A stretch of DNA of 63,927 bases from SAR324 cluster bacterium (GTDB taxonomy: Bacteria > SAR324 > NAC60-12), in contig JADGAT010000017.1 of the NCBI GenBank assembly GCA_015231885.1, forward strand, positions 1 to 63,927. The letters are read 5' to 3'. Position 1 is the first letter of the stretch. Every line of letters begins with the position of its first letter. This document shows, one piece after another, positions 47,618 through 57,621 of this stretch. The notes beneath the pieces are model-generated. The model ran no database searches, was not told the origin of the DNA, and worked only from the letters and a program-made list of their open reading frames with translations. The translations under genes were made by a program, and so were the position numbers.

Positions 47618-48391
47618 TCAATTCCCCTGCAATTGGTATTGGTACTCTTGTATTTGCCATTGACCTGGATACTTTACTAAGGATTTTTCTACAAATGTGA
47701 CAAGGCCTTTTTTATCGACCAGAAGCGCGGTAGAGGCACGTGTCCCATAAGTGGGAGTCGAAATAAACAATGGTGCCAAGGCTCGTTCCCATTCGATGCT
47801 GACTCCTGTTTGTGGTAATTCTTTATCTGGGTAGGTGTTTGCGTCGGCAGCAATATCCAGCAAGTCTTCTACTGAAATATCGGTATGGGACTCTACTACA
47901 CGTTGCAAATTTTGTTTTCCGTTTTTTACTTTGGGCCAATCCGTATTCAACAGATGATTACTGAGGCCATATAGGCCGGGCTCCAGTCGTTTTATCTCAT
48001 TGCCCCGGTTTGAATAATAAAACAAGTATTGCCGATCACCCACCAACAGATTGAATCCATTGTATTGGTCTTTTTCTTCTGCAATCGCATATAGGTACTG
48101 TTCCGGATCTGCTTGTCCAAGCAGAAAATCGCGCACCAGCCATCCCCGACTCAGCATCTCCTTGTTTTCCAGGTCAGAATCGCGAAAGTTGGTTAATGCC
48201 GCAATTCGTCCTGTACGGGTGATTCCTAGCCATGTGCCCTGATTTTGTAAATCTTTACCTGCTAAAAGGTCTGGCGCATTAGACCAGAAGGCCGCTGATT
48301 CCGTTGGACGATGGTAAAATTCATCGCGATTGGAAACCAATACGAGGGAGTAGTTAGGGTGTTGGTGGTATGAGAATAAGATAATGCACAT
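47618..48391 (-). CDS. NRDE/TANGO2-family protein
   Basis: 257 residues, starting MCIILFSYHQHP with the near-terminal Cys of this Ntn-hydrolase-like family. The name-giving motif appears as VSNRDEFYHRPT. WLGITRTGRIAALTNFRD and YGLSNHLLNT are further family blocks. Function is not settled: TANGO2 homologues are linked to heme or lipid handling in eukaryotes. It lies between rpoD and selB and is coupled to selB. Confidence 0.85.
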   Translation of the reverse strand: MCIILFSYHQHPNYSLVLVSNRDEFYHRPTESAAFWSNAPDLLAGKDLQNQGTWLGITRTGRIAALTNFRDSDLENKEMLSRGWLVRDFLLGQADPEQYLYAIAEEKDQYNGFNLLVGDRQYLFYYSNRGNEIKRLEPGLYGLSNHLLNTDWPKVKNGKQNLQRVVESHTDISVEDLLDIAADANTYPDKELPQTGVSIEWERALAPLFISTPTYGTRASTALLVDKKGLVTFVEKSLVKYPGQWQIQEYQYQLQGN

Positions 48392-48414
48392 AGCACCATA
48401 TCAAATAAGAGATG

Positions 48415-48440
48415 CCAGGAAGCACATGGGTACTTCCTGG
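48415..48440. other. Hairpin between rpoD and the NRDE gene
   Basis: CCAGGAAG and CTTCCTGG form a perfect 8-bp stem with a 10-nt loop, 19 bp after the rpoD stop. No T-run follows on the minus strand, so it is more likely a processing or stabilising hairpin than a full terminator. Confidence 0.5.
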
Positions 48441-48458
48441 TAAAGCAGTAATGAAGGA

Positions 48459-50258
48459 TTAGCCCCCATCGTAAAAAGATCGAAGTAATCGACTGCGTGT
48501 CGGATGACGTAATTTACGCAGTGCCTTTGCCTCAATTTGGCGAATTCGCTCACGTGTTACATCAAAATCCTGACCAACCTCTTCCAGAGTATGGTCTTTC
48601 TTTTCATCAATTCCAAAGCGCATACGCAGCACTTTTTCTTCACGTGGCGTCAATGTACTCAAAGCAAATCGGGTCAATTCACTCAGGTTTGAATAGGAAG
48701 TCGCATCACCAGGATTACTTGCTTTTTCATCGGCAATGAAGTCTTTCAATTGAGAATCTTCATCGTCACCAATTGGCGTGTCTAAAGAAATAGGCTCTTT
48801 TGCGATTTTTAATACTTTACGTACCTTGTTCAGCGGCATATCCATGTGCTTGGCAAGTTCCTCTGGCGTAGGTTCTCTTCCATATTCCTGAACCAGTGCT
48901 CTGGATGTGCGAGACAACTTATTGATGGTTTCGATCATGTGCACAGGAATACGGATTGTTCGTGCCTGATCGGCAATTGCACGTGTGATGGATTGACGGA
49001 TCCACCAGGTTGCATATGTAGAAAATTTATATCCCCGTCGATATTCAAACTTATCTACGGCTTTCATTAAACCAATATTGCCCTCCTGAATTAGATCAAG
49101 AAACTGCAGTCCGCGGTTCGTATATTTTTTAGCAATACTGATCACCAAACGTAAATTGGCTTCCACTAACTGACTTTTTGCGAGCTTCACTTTGCGCTCT
49201 GCTATTCTTAAACATTGTACTTCTTTCTTAAAATTACCCCAGGACAAAGCTGTGGCCATGATCATGGTTTCAATTCTATTTTCGCAGGCCTGAATTTTTT
49301 CATAAATACGACGGGCAATATTAAAACGATAACCCGTTTTTTTCTCAATCTTGATCTGAATCTGTGCTTTTCTTTCTTCTGCTGCTGCCTCAGTCCATTG
49401 AGTGAATAGCTTTCTGCCTTCCTCAACAGGAACATGAAAATCTCTGGAATATCGATTGAGTTGTTTGTAGGTCAAGTCAATTTTTTCTTTATGATGCAGC
49501 ATCACATTGCACATCGTCTCAATTTGTCGTGAATTGAAATTAATACTCTCAATCAATACTTTGATTTCATTTTGGTGATGCTTGATCGTATTTTGTTGTG
49601 ACTCGGTTGAATCTTCTGCCAAGTTCTCAACAATTTCTCGAATCGTATTATAATGAGTTTTTGCCTGATTGAGATTTTTGATCACACGCTCTCCTGCAGC
49701 AACTTCATCCTCAATGACATTATCATCTTCATCTAAACCAGAGACCACATGACGTGCTCTCAATGTATTTTGCGTGAGCTTTTTCCCCAACTCAAACAGA
49801 TAATTGATAATCAGATTGGACTGAGAAAAAATTTCAATGAGCTCAAACTGTCCTTCTTCAATTCGTTTGGCTACATCGACTTCTCCATCTCTGCTCAATA
49901 ATTCAATACCACCCATTTCCCGTAGATACATCCGAACAGGGTCGTCCGTGGAATTATCAATTCCAGGCTCTAAATCCAATTCTTCTTTTATCTCTTCATC
50001 AAAGTTCTTTTCTTGTTTACTGACAATGATGTTTCTGGTTGAGTCAACGACTTCGATATCAATTTCTCCTAAAATATCAAAAATACGTTCGAGTTGTTCT
50101 GGATTGGGATTATCTGTTCTTAGATGAAAGTTGATCTCGTCGAGGGTAACAAATCCTTTCTCTTTTCCCTCTGCAATGAGTTCTTTGATAATTTTGGCTT
50201 GATTTTTGGGAGCGTCTAATACGTTTGCAGTCAATGCTTCTGCTGTTTCTTTGCTCAT
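48459..50258 (-). CDS. rpoD: Primary sigma factor RpoD (sigma-70)
   Basis: 599 residues. Region 1.1 is N-terminal, followed by [20 protein letters not shown] (region 1.2) and a non-conserved region of about 190 residues. Region 2 is [40 protein letters not shown] and [20 protein letters not shown]. Region 3 is [20 protein letters not shown], and region 4 is [20 protein letters not shown]. It directs RNA polymerase to housekeeping promoters. Its ATG overlaps the dnaG stop by 4 bp, the conserved dnaG-rpoD arrangement. Confidence 0.98.
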   Translation of the reverse strand: MSKETAEALTANVLDAPKNQAKIIKELIAEGKEKGFVTLDEINFHLRTDNPNPEQLERIFDILGEIDIEVVDSTRNIIVSKQEKNFDEEIKEELDLEPGIDNSTDDPVRMYLREMGGIELLSRDGEVDVAKRIEEGQFELIEIFSQSNLIINYLFELGKKLTQNTLRARHVVSGLDEDDNVIEDEVAAGERVIKNLNQAKTHYNTIREIVENLAEDSTESQQNTIKHHQNEIKVLIESINFNSRQIETMCNVMLHHKEKIDLTYKQLNRYSRDFHVPVEEGRKLFTQWTEAAAEERKAQIQIKIEKKTGYRFNIARRIYEKIQACENRIETMIMATALSWGNFKKEVQCLRIAERKVKLAKSQLVEANLRLVISIAKKYTNRGLQFLDLIQEGNIGLMKAVDKFEYRRGYKFSTYATWWIRQSITRAIADQARTIRIPVHMIETINKLSRTSRALVQEYGREPTPEELAKHMDMPLNKVRKVLKIAKEPISLDTPIGDDEDSQLKDFIADEKASNPGDATSYSNLSELTRFALSTLTPREEKVLRMRFGIDEKKDHTLEEVGQDFDVTRERIRQIEAKALRKLRHPTRSRLLRSFYDGG

Positions 50259-52048
50259 AAGTCTACCTCTTCTATTTTGTTGGAATTGAGGTTAACATTT
50301 TTAAAAAGTTGATCTAATATTTGTCTTTGTGTTCTTATCTCTTTACTGGCTTGTAACTTGTCTTCATCTGTTTCGGAAGCTGCTAGCTTTTCTTGCAGAC
50401 TCCTGTCTAAGTTGCGTTTTTTGACGCGAACGATAGAGCGTTGGAGTAGTAATTCTATTTCAGTTCCTTCCAAAACAAAATCATCCATGTAAATTCCCAT
50501 AATTTTAGGGTAAACCTCCGGGAATTTTTGTTCCAATGCTTCGATCGGCATGGACTCGAAATCTTCATTGGAGAATATCAAAAATATTTCATAGATATGC
50601 CGGAAGTGAGGAGTTCTGAATTCGTTGGCATGTAGATGTTCTCGTGCGACTCTGATAGAATCTCTGGAAGTCAGTAAGGCCTGCAACACCCACTTTTCAT
50701 CCTGATCCTCTGTATTATTTACAATAACAGTAGGATGTAAATTTTGCAGTATAGCATTGTTTTGTGTATAATGCAAAGATTTAGGTGCTATCTCTAAAAT
50801 AGCAGGTACTGGTAAATTGATACTTTCTGCCAGTTGCATGAGCGCCAATTGCTGTTTTTGTGGTTCTTGGATATCGCGAATCATTGGCAGCAGTTCTTCA
50901 ACTGCCTTAGTACGACCTTGCACATTTGGATTATGTTTGGCAAGGCTTTGCTTCACTAAATATTCAAAAACCGGCGTATCTCTTTGTAATAATTCAGAAA
51001 ATTTTTTAGGACCCTGTGTTATCAGAAGAGAATCAGGATCTTCTCCCGCTGGTAAAGTAACCACAGAAGCGTCCATCCCAGTAGATAAAAACAAGGGGCA
51101 GCTTCTTAATGCCGCCTGCTGGCCTGCATTATCCCCATCGAGAATCAGAATAATTTTATCAACATATCTTTTTGCAAAGCGAATGTGCTCGATGGTCAGT
51201 GAAGTTCCGCAAGTAGCAACAGCCTGCTGGAAACCAAACTCATGGAGTCGTGTCACGTCCAGGTAACCTTCTACCAAAATCAGCTGCCGAACTTGTTTAA
51301 TTGTAGCCAAACCTTCATAAAAACCATACAATGTCCGTTTTTTCTGATAGTATTTTGTTTCAGGACTATTGATGTATTTGGGTTGGTCCTTAGGATCAAT
51401 GCTTCTTCCTCCAAAAGCAATGCACCTTCCTCGAGTATCCCGAATAGGAAAAATAATACGATTTCTGAATGTATCATAAGGGCGGCCTGACTTAGTAGAA
51501 ATCTTGATCATACCTGCATGTGCCAGTTCATTGGGGGAAAATCCTTTTGCTGTCAGGTGCTCTATCAACAATTGCCATTCATCAGGTATGAATCCAATCT
51601 GAAAAGCATTCTGAATATCTTGTGGAACAGCACGTGCTTGCAGATATTTTTGACCAGGTGCGGCAGCTTGTTGTTGGAGATACGATTGGTAAAATTTAGC
51701 AGCAGCATCCAATGCCTGCAATATTTTGTCTTCGGATTGAGGGATTCCCTTTATTTTCTCCAGAGGGATGCCAAGCTGATTTGCCAATTCAGTGGCAGCT
51801 TCCGCAAAAGAAAGCTTTTCGTATTCCATAACAAAATCGATGGCACTGCCTGATTTTCCGCAACCAAAACAATGAAAAAAACCTCGTTGGGGGTTTACCA
51901 CAAAGGAGGGAGTTTTTTCCTGGTGAAACGGGCACAACCCTTTGAAATTGGAACCCGCTTGTTTCAGGTGAACACCATATCTGTTGATCATTGAGACAAT
52001 GTCAGCCGTTTGTTTAACTTTTTCAATGATTTCTTGATTCAATGCCAT
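50255..52048 (-). CDS. dnaG: DNA primase DnaG
   Basis: 597 residues. The zinc-binding domain has [11 protein letters not shown] and HCFGCGKSG (CHC2 type). The catalytic core has the basic [13 protein letters not shown] region and Toprim motifs LVEGYLDV and [12 protein letters not shown]. The C-terminal helicase-binding domain follows. It makes RNA primers at the replication fork. Only 14 bp separate its start from the divergent EnvC-like start, so the promoter of this operon must lie within that gene. Confidence 0.97.
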   Translation of the reverse strand: MALNQEIIEKVKQTADIVSMINRYGVHLKQAGSNFKGLCPFHQEKTPSFVVNPQRGFFHCFGCGKSGSAIDFVMEYEKLSFAEAATELANQLGIPLEKIKGIPQSEDKILQALDAAAKFYQSYLQQQAAAPGQKYLQARAVPQDIQNAFQIGFIPDEWQLLIEHLTAKGFSPNELAHAGMIKISTKSGRPYDTFRNRIIFPIRDTRGRCIAFGGRSIDPKDQPKYINSPETKYYQKKRTLYGFYEGLATIKQVRQLILVEGYLDVTRLHEFGFQQAVATCGTSLTIEHIRFAKRYVDKIILILDGDNAGQQAALRSCPLFLSTGMDASVVTLPAGEDPDSLLITQGPKKFSELLQRDTPVFEYLVKQSLAKHNPNVQGRTKAVEELLPMIRDIQEPQKQQLALMQLAESINLPVPAILEIAPKSLHYTQNNAILQNLHPTVIVNNTEDQDEKWVLQALLTSRDSIRVAREHLHANEFRTPHFRHIYEIFLIFSNEDFESMPIEALEQKFPEVYPKIMGIYMDDFVLEGTEIELLLQRSIVRVKKRNLDRSLQEKLAASETDEDKLQASKEIRTQRQILDQLFKNVNLNSNKIEEVDL

Positions 52049-52062
52049 ACAACAAAAGCAAT

Positions 52063-53274
52063 ATGCATAAATTTGTTTGTTCTTTCACCATCTTATGGTT
52101 TGTACTGACTGTGGTAATATCAGCGTCAGATGAAAGAGTGAGAAAAACTAAGGATGCGCTTCAGGAATCTATTCGAATCAAAAGGAATGAACTCAAACAA
52201 AAGGAAATTCGCAAAAAGGAAATTCAATTGCATCTCCAGGACAGTTATTTGGCCGAGCAGGATGTTTTTATGAAAATAAAAGCGTTGTCTGAAGATATCG
52301 AGACACTGCAGCAGCAAATTGTTCAAACAAATGAAAAGCAAGACCATACTAAGCGTGTGCTTGCACGTCAGGCAAAAGAGGTGCTACTCTTAAAAAACGA
52401 ACTCAGAGAACATGAAAAAAATGCACAGCAACGTGTTCGCTCCATATATAAGATTTTAAAAAGAAAAGAAACACAATCTTTATCTTTTCTACGTCATGAT
52501 TTCTCTTTTAAAAATATTAATTTTGTAGAGTTTATTTTGGGTCACGAGGTGGCAACGATGCAAGATTTTTATAAAAAAAAACAATCTTTGCAAGATTTAT
52601 TAGGTCCTTACCAACAGCGAAAAAATACACAAGAACAACTGTACCAGAAAGCTGCGGAAAACAAACAATTACTGGAACAAAAACAACAAGAGCATCAGCG
52701 ATTACTGGTCAATATCCAACAGGATCGACAAATTTATTATCGTTACCTGGAAGAATTACAGCAATCCATGGGGATCGTCGCAGATGAATTACGATATTGG
52801 GAAGAACAGAAACAACTTTTTTTATCGTTTCAAAATACGCAAGGGCTTCTGCCTTTGAAAGGAAAACTGAAATCTCCTATAAAGGCTCGCATTATCCAGC
52901 CATTTCGTGCTAAGAAAAAAAATATCAATAAGATTTTGTACCATGGTATTACATTAGAAGCGCCAAAAAAAAGTGTCATTCACGCCATTGCACCAGGAAA
53001 AGTCGTCTTTGCTGACACACTCCCAGGATATTTGCAGCTGATCATTGTGGATCATGGAAAAGAAAGTTTTTCGGTCTATGGCAAATTAAGCAGGCTGAAG
53101 GTATCTGTTGGTGAATTTGTTGCGGAAAACACTCCTGTTGGATTCACATCCCAAGAGCCGGTTACTTCTAAATTTCGTGCCTATTTTGAGATTCGCTACA
53201 AAGGAAAATCCGTTGACCCTTTACGATGGCTGAAGCCTGGTACATACAAACGAAGAGGACAGAGAAGGAGATGA
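52063..53274 (+). CDS. EnvC/NlpD-like periplasmic protein with degenerate LytM (M23) domain
   Basis: 403 residues. A signal peptide (FVCSFTILWFVLTVVISAS) is followed by about 230 residues of coiled coil and a C-terminal LytM domain. The zinc site is degraded: HxxxD reads HGITL, the YxHL histidine is lost (YGKLSRL), and only FEIRYKGK remains of the last motif. This is what is seen in EnvC, which activates amidases at the septum instead of cutting peptidoglycan, under control of FtsEX. The ATG at 52063 is chosen because MPYNKSN upstream (start 52042) overlaps dnaG. A decayed ABC ATPase-like gene lies next to it, converging. Confidence 0.82.
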   Translation: MHKFVCSFTILWFVLTVVISASDERVRKTKDALQESIRIKRNELKQKEIRKKEIQLHLQDSYLAEQDVFMKIKALSEDIETLQQQIVQTNEKQDHTKRVLARQAKEVLLLKNELREHEKNAQQRVRSIYKILKRKETQSLSFLRHDFSFKNINFVEFILGHEVATMQDFYKKKQSLQDLLGPYQQRKNTQEQLYQKAAENKQLLEQKQQEHQRLLVNIQQDRQIYYRYLEELQQSMGIVADELRYWEEQKQLFLSFQNTQGLLPLKGKLKSPIKARIIQPFRAKKKNINKILYHGITLEAPKKSVIHAIAPGKVVFADTLPGYLQLIIVDHGKESFSVYGKLSRLKVSVGEFVAENTPVGFTSQEPVTSKFRAYFEIRYKGKSVDPLRWLKPGTYKRRGQRRR

Positions 53275-53278
53275 CGTA

Positions 53279-53905
53279 TTAAGTAAAGAGCACGGTTCCG
53301 TCTTTGTTTATTGTAATGACCGTATCGAAATCAATGAGTGAATTTGGGCTGCTTCCAGAAATAACTAGGGTGCCGCAAAAATTTTGATTCCACTCTTGAA
53401 AAACGGCTGAGGTGGTTTCATCCATAGAATGGAACAATTGTTTTCCTAAAAGCAATTGGACACGTGCCGCCATAAAAAGTAATGCTTGAAATCGCTGCAG
53501 GGAGACAGAGGAAATAGTTTGTAATGGTTGGCGTCGTTCGAATAAATTGATCTGTAAGCGGTCCATTAAATTTTGTACATGGGTTCGTTTCCCTGCGACC
53601 CAGAGGCGCTCTTCAAACAGTTTTGACTGTAGGGCGTCATTCATCGTATCATCCATGTTCAATCTGGAGTTGATGGTATAATTAGAAGACCAGGTGACCG
53701 GACGTAATTCCTCAATAACTCCTTGCTTTGGCTTGAGATTTCTCTCCAATAACCGCCAAAGTACATCATATTGTTCTGGACGATGGCAATGCAGCTGAAT
53801 TCTTTCTCCATAGTGAAGTTTCCAGGAAAAATCGCGCAGGTCCCATTGCTCCTCTTCACACCGATGATTGATCTCACGGAAAGTTAGTAAAATTTTTTTA
53901 TACAT
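53279..53905 (-). CDS. ABC ATPase-like protein without Walker A (decayed or non-catalytic)
   Basis: About 208 residues. The layout copies an ABC ATPase: FSWKLHYGERIQLHCHRPEQ corresponds to the strand before Walker A, but the GxxGxGKS loop is absent. LERNLKPKQGVIEE matches the LLGLLKPDSGEI segment. SSVSLQRFQALLFMAARVQL stands where LSGGQ and its helix should be, FHSMDETTSAV where DEPTSALD is expected, and GTLVISGSSPNSLIDFDTVI where the switch region lies. The intact frame suggests a non-ATPase descendant, not a pseudogene. Neighbours are the EnvC-like gene (converging) and tsaE (divergent, 9 bp away). FtsE is one possible ancestor, given that EnvC works with FtsEX; this is inference. No FtsX is seen. 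Confidence 0.55.
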   Translation of the reverse strand: MYKKILLTFREINHRCEEEQWDLRDFSWKLHYGERIQLHCHRPEQYDVLWRLLERNLKPKQGVIEELRPVTWSSNYTINSRLNMDDTMNDALQSKLFEERLWVAGKRTHVQNLMDRLQINLFERRQPLQTISSVSLQRFQALLFMAARVQLLLGKQLFHSMDETTSAVFQEWNQNFCGTLVISGSSPNSLIDFDTVITINKDGTVLFT

Positions 53906-53914
53906 GGACAATTT

Positions 53915-54394
53915 ATGTTTTCAATTGAGTTACGGTCCCTTGATGACACATCGGCTCTTGGCCAGTTACTGGGAGACCACTTAATGCCAGGAGTGGTTGT
54001 TTTGCTCTATGGGAATCTGGGCTCTGGCAAGACCACATTGACCAAAAGTATATGTGCTGCTTTGGGGGTAGATGCTGATATTGTGACTTCTCCTACATAC
54101 ACATTGGTTCATATTTATAGCGGCAAATGGACCATTCATCATGTCGACCTTTACCGCCTTTCGTCTCCTGACGACCTAGATAATTTTGATCGAGAAGATC
54201 TCATATGCGATGAGGGGTTGACTCTTGTAGAATGGCCTGAGTTGCTTCAAACCATTTTAACATCTGAACCCCAGTTACTGATCCAATTGCAAATGCTGGA
54301 AAACGAAAAACGAATGATGGGTATTCAAGGTCTCCATCATCCTTTTGATTCACTTTTTGATGCTCTTGCTCATTATGAACATACTCGCACTTAA
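53915..54394 (+). CDS. tsaE: tRNA threonylcarbamoyladenosine biosynthesis ATPase TsaE
   Basis: 159 residues. The P-loop is GNLGSGKTTLTKSI near residue 34. SPTYTLVHIY and HHVDLYRL are the family signatures, and LVEWPELL follows. TsaE works with TsaB and TsaD to place the t6A modification at position 37 of ANN-decoding tRNAs. tsaB overlaps its 3' end by 20 bp, giving a tsaE-tsaB operon. Its promoter must lie within the divergent gene that starts 9 bp upstream. Confidence 0.95.
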   Translation: MFSIELRSLDDTSALGQLLGDHLMPGVVVLLYGNLGSGKTTLTKSICAALGVDADIVTSPTYTLVHIYSGKWTIHHVDLYRLSSPDDLDNFDREDLICDEGLTLVEWPELLQTILTSEPQLLIQLQMLENEKRMMGIQGLHHPFDSLFDALAHYEHTRT

Positions 54395-55031
54395 TACCGC
54401 ATTTACTGATTTGGGTATCTGTTTGGTAAAAAATGATGAATTGGTTGCCAATTATTATTCTATCTGTAAAAAACGCAGTGAACAACTGATTTTTAAAGTC
54501 CTGGATGACTTATTGACCAATGCGAAAATGCATCTGAGTGAGCTTGATTTTTATGTGGTCGTCAAAGGCCCTGGCTCCTACACAGGACTCCGGATTGGTA
54601 TGGGAGTGGCCAAAACATTTGCGCAAATCTATCAAAAACCGGTGATTGGAGCGACTTCTTTAGAACTGTTGGCTTCCATGGGGAAGCCTACGGAGCAGCC
54701 ATTTTATGCCATACTCAATTGCACACGTACCGAAATTTTCCATGCTCAATTTCAATTTCAGGAGTATGAATTGAAACAGCTCACGGAGATTCACCTAACC
54801 ACACTAGAAACTTTCCTGGAAAGGTTAGAAAATCACCCTGTGATCTTGAAGCGTACTGTCAATCTGCCCAATCCTTCATCCAACTCTCTTTTTGAGCAAC
54901 TGCGCCGGATGCCGCTGCAGTATCCTGTTGCTGACGCCTATCCTCTTTTACAAGCAGGAAAAAAAATCTATCGTCAATGCAATGGGAATTTTTCAATTGT
55001 GAACCCCATTTATATCAAAAAAGAGGTTTGA
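54375..55031 (+). CDS. tsaB: tRNA threonylcarbamoyladenosine biosynthesis protein TsaB
   Basis: 218 residues of the ASKHA fold. It starts MNILALNTAFTDLGICLV and has the family block VKGPGSYTGLRIGMGVAKTF, then GATSLELLA. TsaB forms a heterodimer with TsaD in t6A synthesis. I chose the ATG at 54375, giving a 20-bp overlap with tsaE; an ATG at 54345 would lie further inside it. No separate ribosome-binding site is clear, consistent with coupling. Confidence 0.93.
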   Translation: MNILALNTAFTDLGICLVKNDELVANYYSICKKRSEQLIFKVLDDLLTNAKMHLSELDFYVVVKGPGSYTGLRIGMGVAKTFAQIYQKPVIGATSLELLASMGKPTEQPFYAILNCTRTEIFHAQFQFQEYELKQLTEIHLTTLETFLERLENHPVILKRTVNLPNPSSNSLFEQLRRMPLQYPVADAYPLLQAGKKIYRQCNGNFSIVNPIYIKKEV

Positions 55032-55275
55032 TTCTCGCTGATTCTGGCTGGATGTGGAATTGATACTTGAATCGAGTTTTTACCTTGCACATAATTTGAG
55101 ACTCGGCTAGAAAAATGTATTCATAATTTCATGGGAATTAGACGAATTTTTTTCAGGAAGTCATTCTAAAAACACTATCTACAGGCTAATTCTAATTACG
55201 ATGATATCATACCTGTTATTTGTGAGTTCGTTCCCATTTCCTCCATAAAAATTAATCTCTAACATATAAATCTGT

Positions 55276-55599
55276 ATGATTATCGAGGGAATCAAGCTGA
55301 TGATCATGGGCATGGCAACAGTCATGGTCTTTTTGTCAGTCATGATGTTTTGCATTCAAGGAGTTGCTCAGGCAACAAAAGAACATACCGACGCGGAACT
55401 GAAAAAAATTGAAGAAGACAAAGCAAGAGCACGGCGAGTGGAATCAGATCGAAAAAAGGCAGCGGCCGCCAAGCTGGCTCCCGCTCCTGTCAATGCCCCT
55501 GTAGTTGTTCCTGTACCTGTCTCCGTTTCTGAAGGGGAGGTCCCCATTGCCGTGTTTTGTGCTGCAATTGCTGCGTTTGAGGCAGATCAAGCACAATAG
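55276..55599 (+). CDS. oadG: Oxaloacetate decarboxylase gamma chain (OadG-like)
   Basis: 107 residues. One N-terminal membrane helix (IKLMIMGMATVMVFLSVMMF) is followed by a charged helix (KEHTDAELKKIEEDKARARR) and a Pro/Val/Ala-rich linker, then AVFCAAIAAFEAD at the C-terminus. This is the layout of OadG, the small subunit that anchors the carboxyltransferase OadA to the membrane subunit OadB. Family sequence is weak, but position before oadA settles it. An 80-bp gap precedes oadA. Confidence 0.85.
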   Translation: MIIEGIKLMIMGMATVMVFLSVMMFCIQGVAQATKEHTDAELKKIEEDKARARRVESDRKKAAAAKLAPAPVNAPVVVPVPVSVSEGEVPIAVFCAAIAAFEADQAQ

Positions 55600-55679
55600 C
55601 GAAACATTCAACTGCCGATAATATCTTTAATTTTTTAATAAATTGTAATCCTTTCACCTTATTCCAATAAAGAGACAAC

Positions 55680-57494
55680 GTGACAAAGAAAATTAAATTC
55701 ATGGATACTTCATTCAGGGACGGGTTTCAATCCTGTTATGGAGCACGTGTTTTGACAGATGATTTCCTTCCTGCTGTGGAAGCTACTGTCGAAGCTGGTA
55801 TCACTCACCTGGAAGCAGGAGGAGGCGCTAGATTTCAAAGTTTATTCTTTTATTGCCAGGAATCGGCCTTTGATATGATGGACCGCTTTCGTGCAAAAGT
55901 TGGTCCTGGCGCAAACTTGCAGACTTTGGCAAGAGGAATTAATGTGGTGGCTCTTAGTCAGCAGCCGCGGGATATTATTGATTTACATGCCAAAATGTTT
56001 AAAAAGCATGGGATGACAACCATTCGCAACTTTGATGCATTGAATGATATGGAAAATCTTAGGTATTCCGGGGAGCGCATTATGCACCATGGGCTGAAAC
56101 ACCAAATTGTGATTGCCATGATGGATCTGCCCCCAGGCTGTGAAGGTGCCCATACCGCTGAATTTTATATGGAGCGTTTGAAAACGATTCTGGATTCGGA
56201 AATTCCTTATGATTCCATTTGCTTTAAAGATGCATCAGGGACGGCCAACCCCCGCAAAGTTTATGAGACGTTCAAAGGAGCCAGGAAGCTTGTGCCAAAG
56301 GATACGGTTCTTTGGTTTCATACCCATGACACCGCAGGGGTCGGAGCTTCTCAGTGCATGGCAGCAGTAGAAGGCGGAACCACTGGAATTGATCTTTCCA
56401 AAAGTCCAGTAAATGGAGGCACATGCCAGCCTGATATCTTAACAATGTGGCATATAATGAAGGGAAGTGATTATACACTGGATATTGATATCGAAAAGAT
56501 CTTACATGCCTCCGAAGTGTTTGAAGAGGCAATGAAAGACTATTTTGTGCCGCCGGAAGCAAAAATGGTATCGCCGATCATTCCTTTATCTCCCATGCCT
56601 GGTGGTGCGTTGACAGCAAATACCATGATGATGCGTGATGTAGGGACGTTGCATCTCTATCCTCAAGTAATCAAAGCCATGTCCGAAGTTGTTAAACTGG
56701 GAGGCTTTGCGGCTTCTGTCACACCGGTCTCGCAGTTTTATTTTCAACAGGCTTATGCGAATGTCACCCAGGGGAAATGGAAAAAAATTACTCCTGGGTA
56801 TGGAAACATGGTGTTAGGGTATTTTGGTAGAACTCCTGTGGAACCTGACCCAGAAATAGTCAAACTGGCTTCTGAACAATTGGGCAAACCCGTTTTTAAG
56901 GATGATCCTCTGGATGTTCTGGAAGATGGCATTCCAAAAGCCAAAAAAATACTGGAAGAAAACAATTTGCCGATTAATGATGAAAACATTTTCATTATTG
57001 CCAGCTGTGAAAGCAAAGGCCTGGATTTTCTTCTTGGAAAAGCAACCCTGGGTGTTCGTAAAAAAAGTCAGGAAGAAGCCAAGCCAGTTCCTGCTGCCAA
57101 ACCGGCACCAGTTCCTGCTGCTCCAAGCAGTGGACCAAAATGCTATGTGATCACAGTAGATGGAAAAAACTATCAGGTCTCTGTAGCTGACGGCGCTTCT
57201 GCTCCTACTGTAGTCGCTCAAGTTCCTGCACCAACACAAGTTCCTGCACCAACACAAGTTCCTGCACCAACACCGGCTGCGGGAGAAGATGTCGAAGCAC
57301 CCACTCCTGGCAACATTATGAAAATCCTCGTTTCTGTTGGAGATTCAGTGGCAGCGGACCAGGATCTCGTTGTGATTGAAGCCATGAAGATGGAGAATGA
57401 TGTGAAAGCTCCCAAAGCAGGCACAATTGTTGAAATTTATGTGCAAGAAGGGGAGTCTGTGCAGGCAGCTGCGCCTCTTTTGAGCATTGGCTGA
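55680..57494 (+). CDS. oadA: Oxaloacetate decarboxylase alpha chain (biotin carboxyltransferase)
   Basis: 604 residues. The carboxyltransferase barrel has DTSFRDGFQS with the metal Asp, the carboxylated Lys in ICFKDASGT, and metal histidines in WFHTHDTAG. The PYC_OADA domain follows. A Pro/Ala/Thr linker with three copies of an 18-bp repeat (57223-57276, VPAPTQ) leads to the biotinyl domain, with the biotin Lys in EAMKMEND. The start is GTG at 55680. OadA moves the carboxyl group of oxaloacetate onto biotin for Na+-coupled release by OadB. A 12-bp hairpin separates it from oadB. Confidence 0.94.
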   Translation: MTKKIKFMDTSFRDGFQSCYGARVLTDDFLPAVEATVEAGITHLEAGGGARFQSLFFYCQESAFDMMDRFRAKVGPGANLQTLARGINVVALSQQPRDIIDLHAKMFKKHGMTTIRNFDALNDMENLRYSGERIMHHGLKHQIVIAMMDLPPGCEGAHTAEFYMERLKTILDSEIPYDSICFKDASGTANPRKVYETFKGARKLVPKDTVLWFHTHDTAGVGASQCMAAVEGGTTGIDLSKSPVNGGTCQPDILTMWHIMKGSDYTLDIDIEKILHASEVFEEAMKDYFVPPEAKMVSPIIPLSPMPGGALTANTMMMRDVGTLHLYPQVIKAMSEVVKLGGFAASVTPVSQFYFQQAYANVTQGKWKKITPGYGNMVLGYFGRTPVEPDPEIVKLASEQLGKPVFKDDPLDVLEDGIPKAKKILEENNLPINDENIFIIASCESKGLDFLLGKATLGVRKKSQEEAKPVPAAKPAPVPAAPSSGPKCYVITVDGKNYQVSVADGASAPTVVAQVPAPTQVPAPTQVPAPTPAAGEDVEAPTPGNIMKILVSVGDSVAADQDLVVIEAMKMENDVKAPKAGTIVEIYVQEGESVQAAAPLLSIG

Positions 57495-57520
57495 TCATTG
57501 ACAAACGTCACTGCAAAGCA

Positions 57521-57554
57521 AGGAAACCTCTTGAGAGAAATAAAGAGGTTTCCT
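57521..57554 (+). other. 12-bp hairpin between oadA and oadB
   Basis: AGGAAACCTCTT (57521-57532) and AAGAGGTTTCCT (57543-57554) are perfect inverted repeats with a 10-nt loop. No T-run follows. It may set relative expression of oadGA and oadB by stopping or shielding the mRNA 3' end. Confidence 0.7.
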
Positions 57555-57621
57555 GCGATGACACTTCCAATAAAAAGTTGCGGTCTTTATAACTTTTTAA
57601 ACCCCATTTTCTACGGATAAC

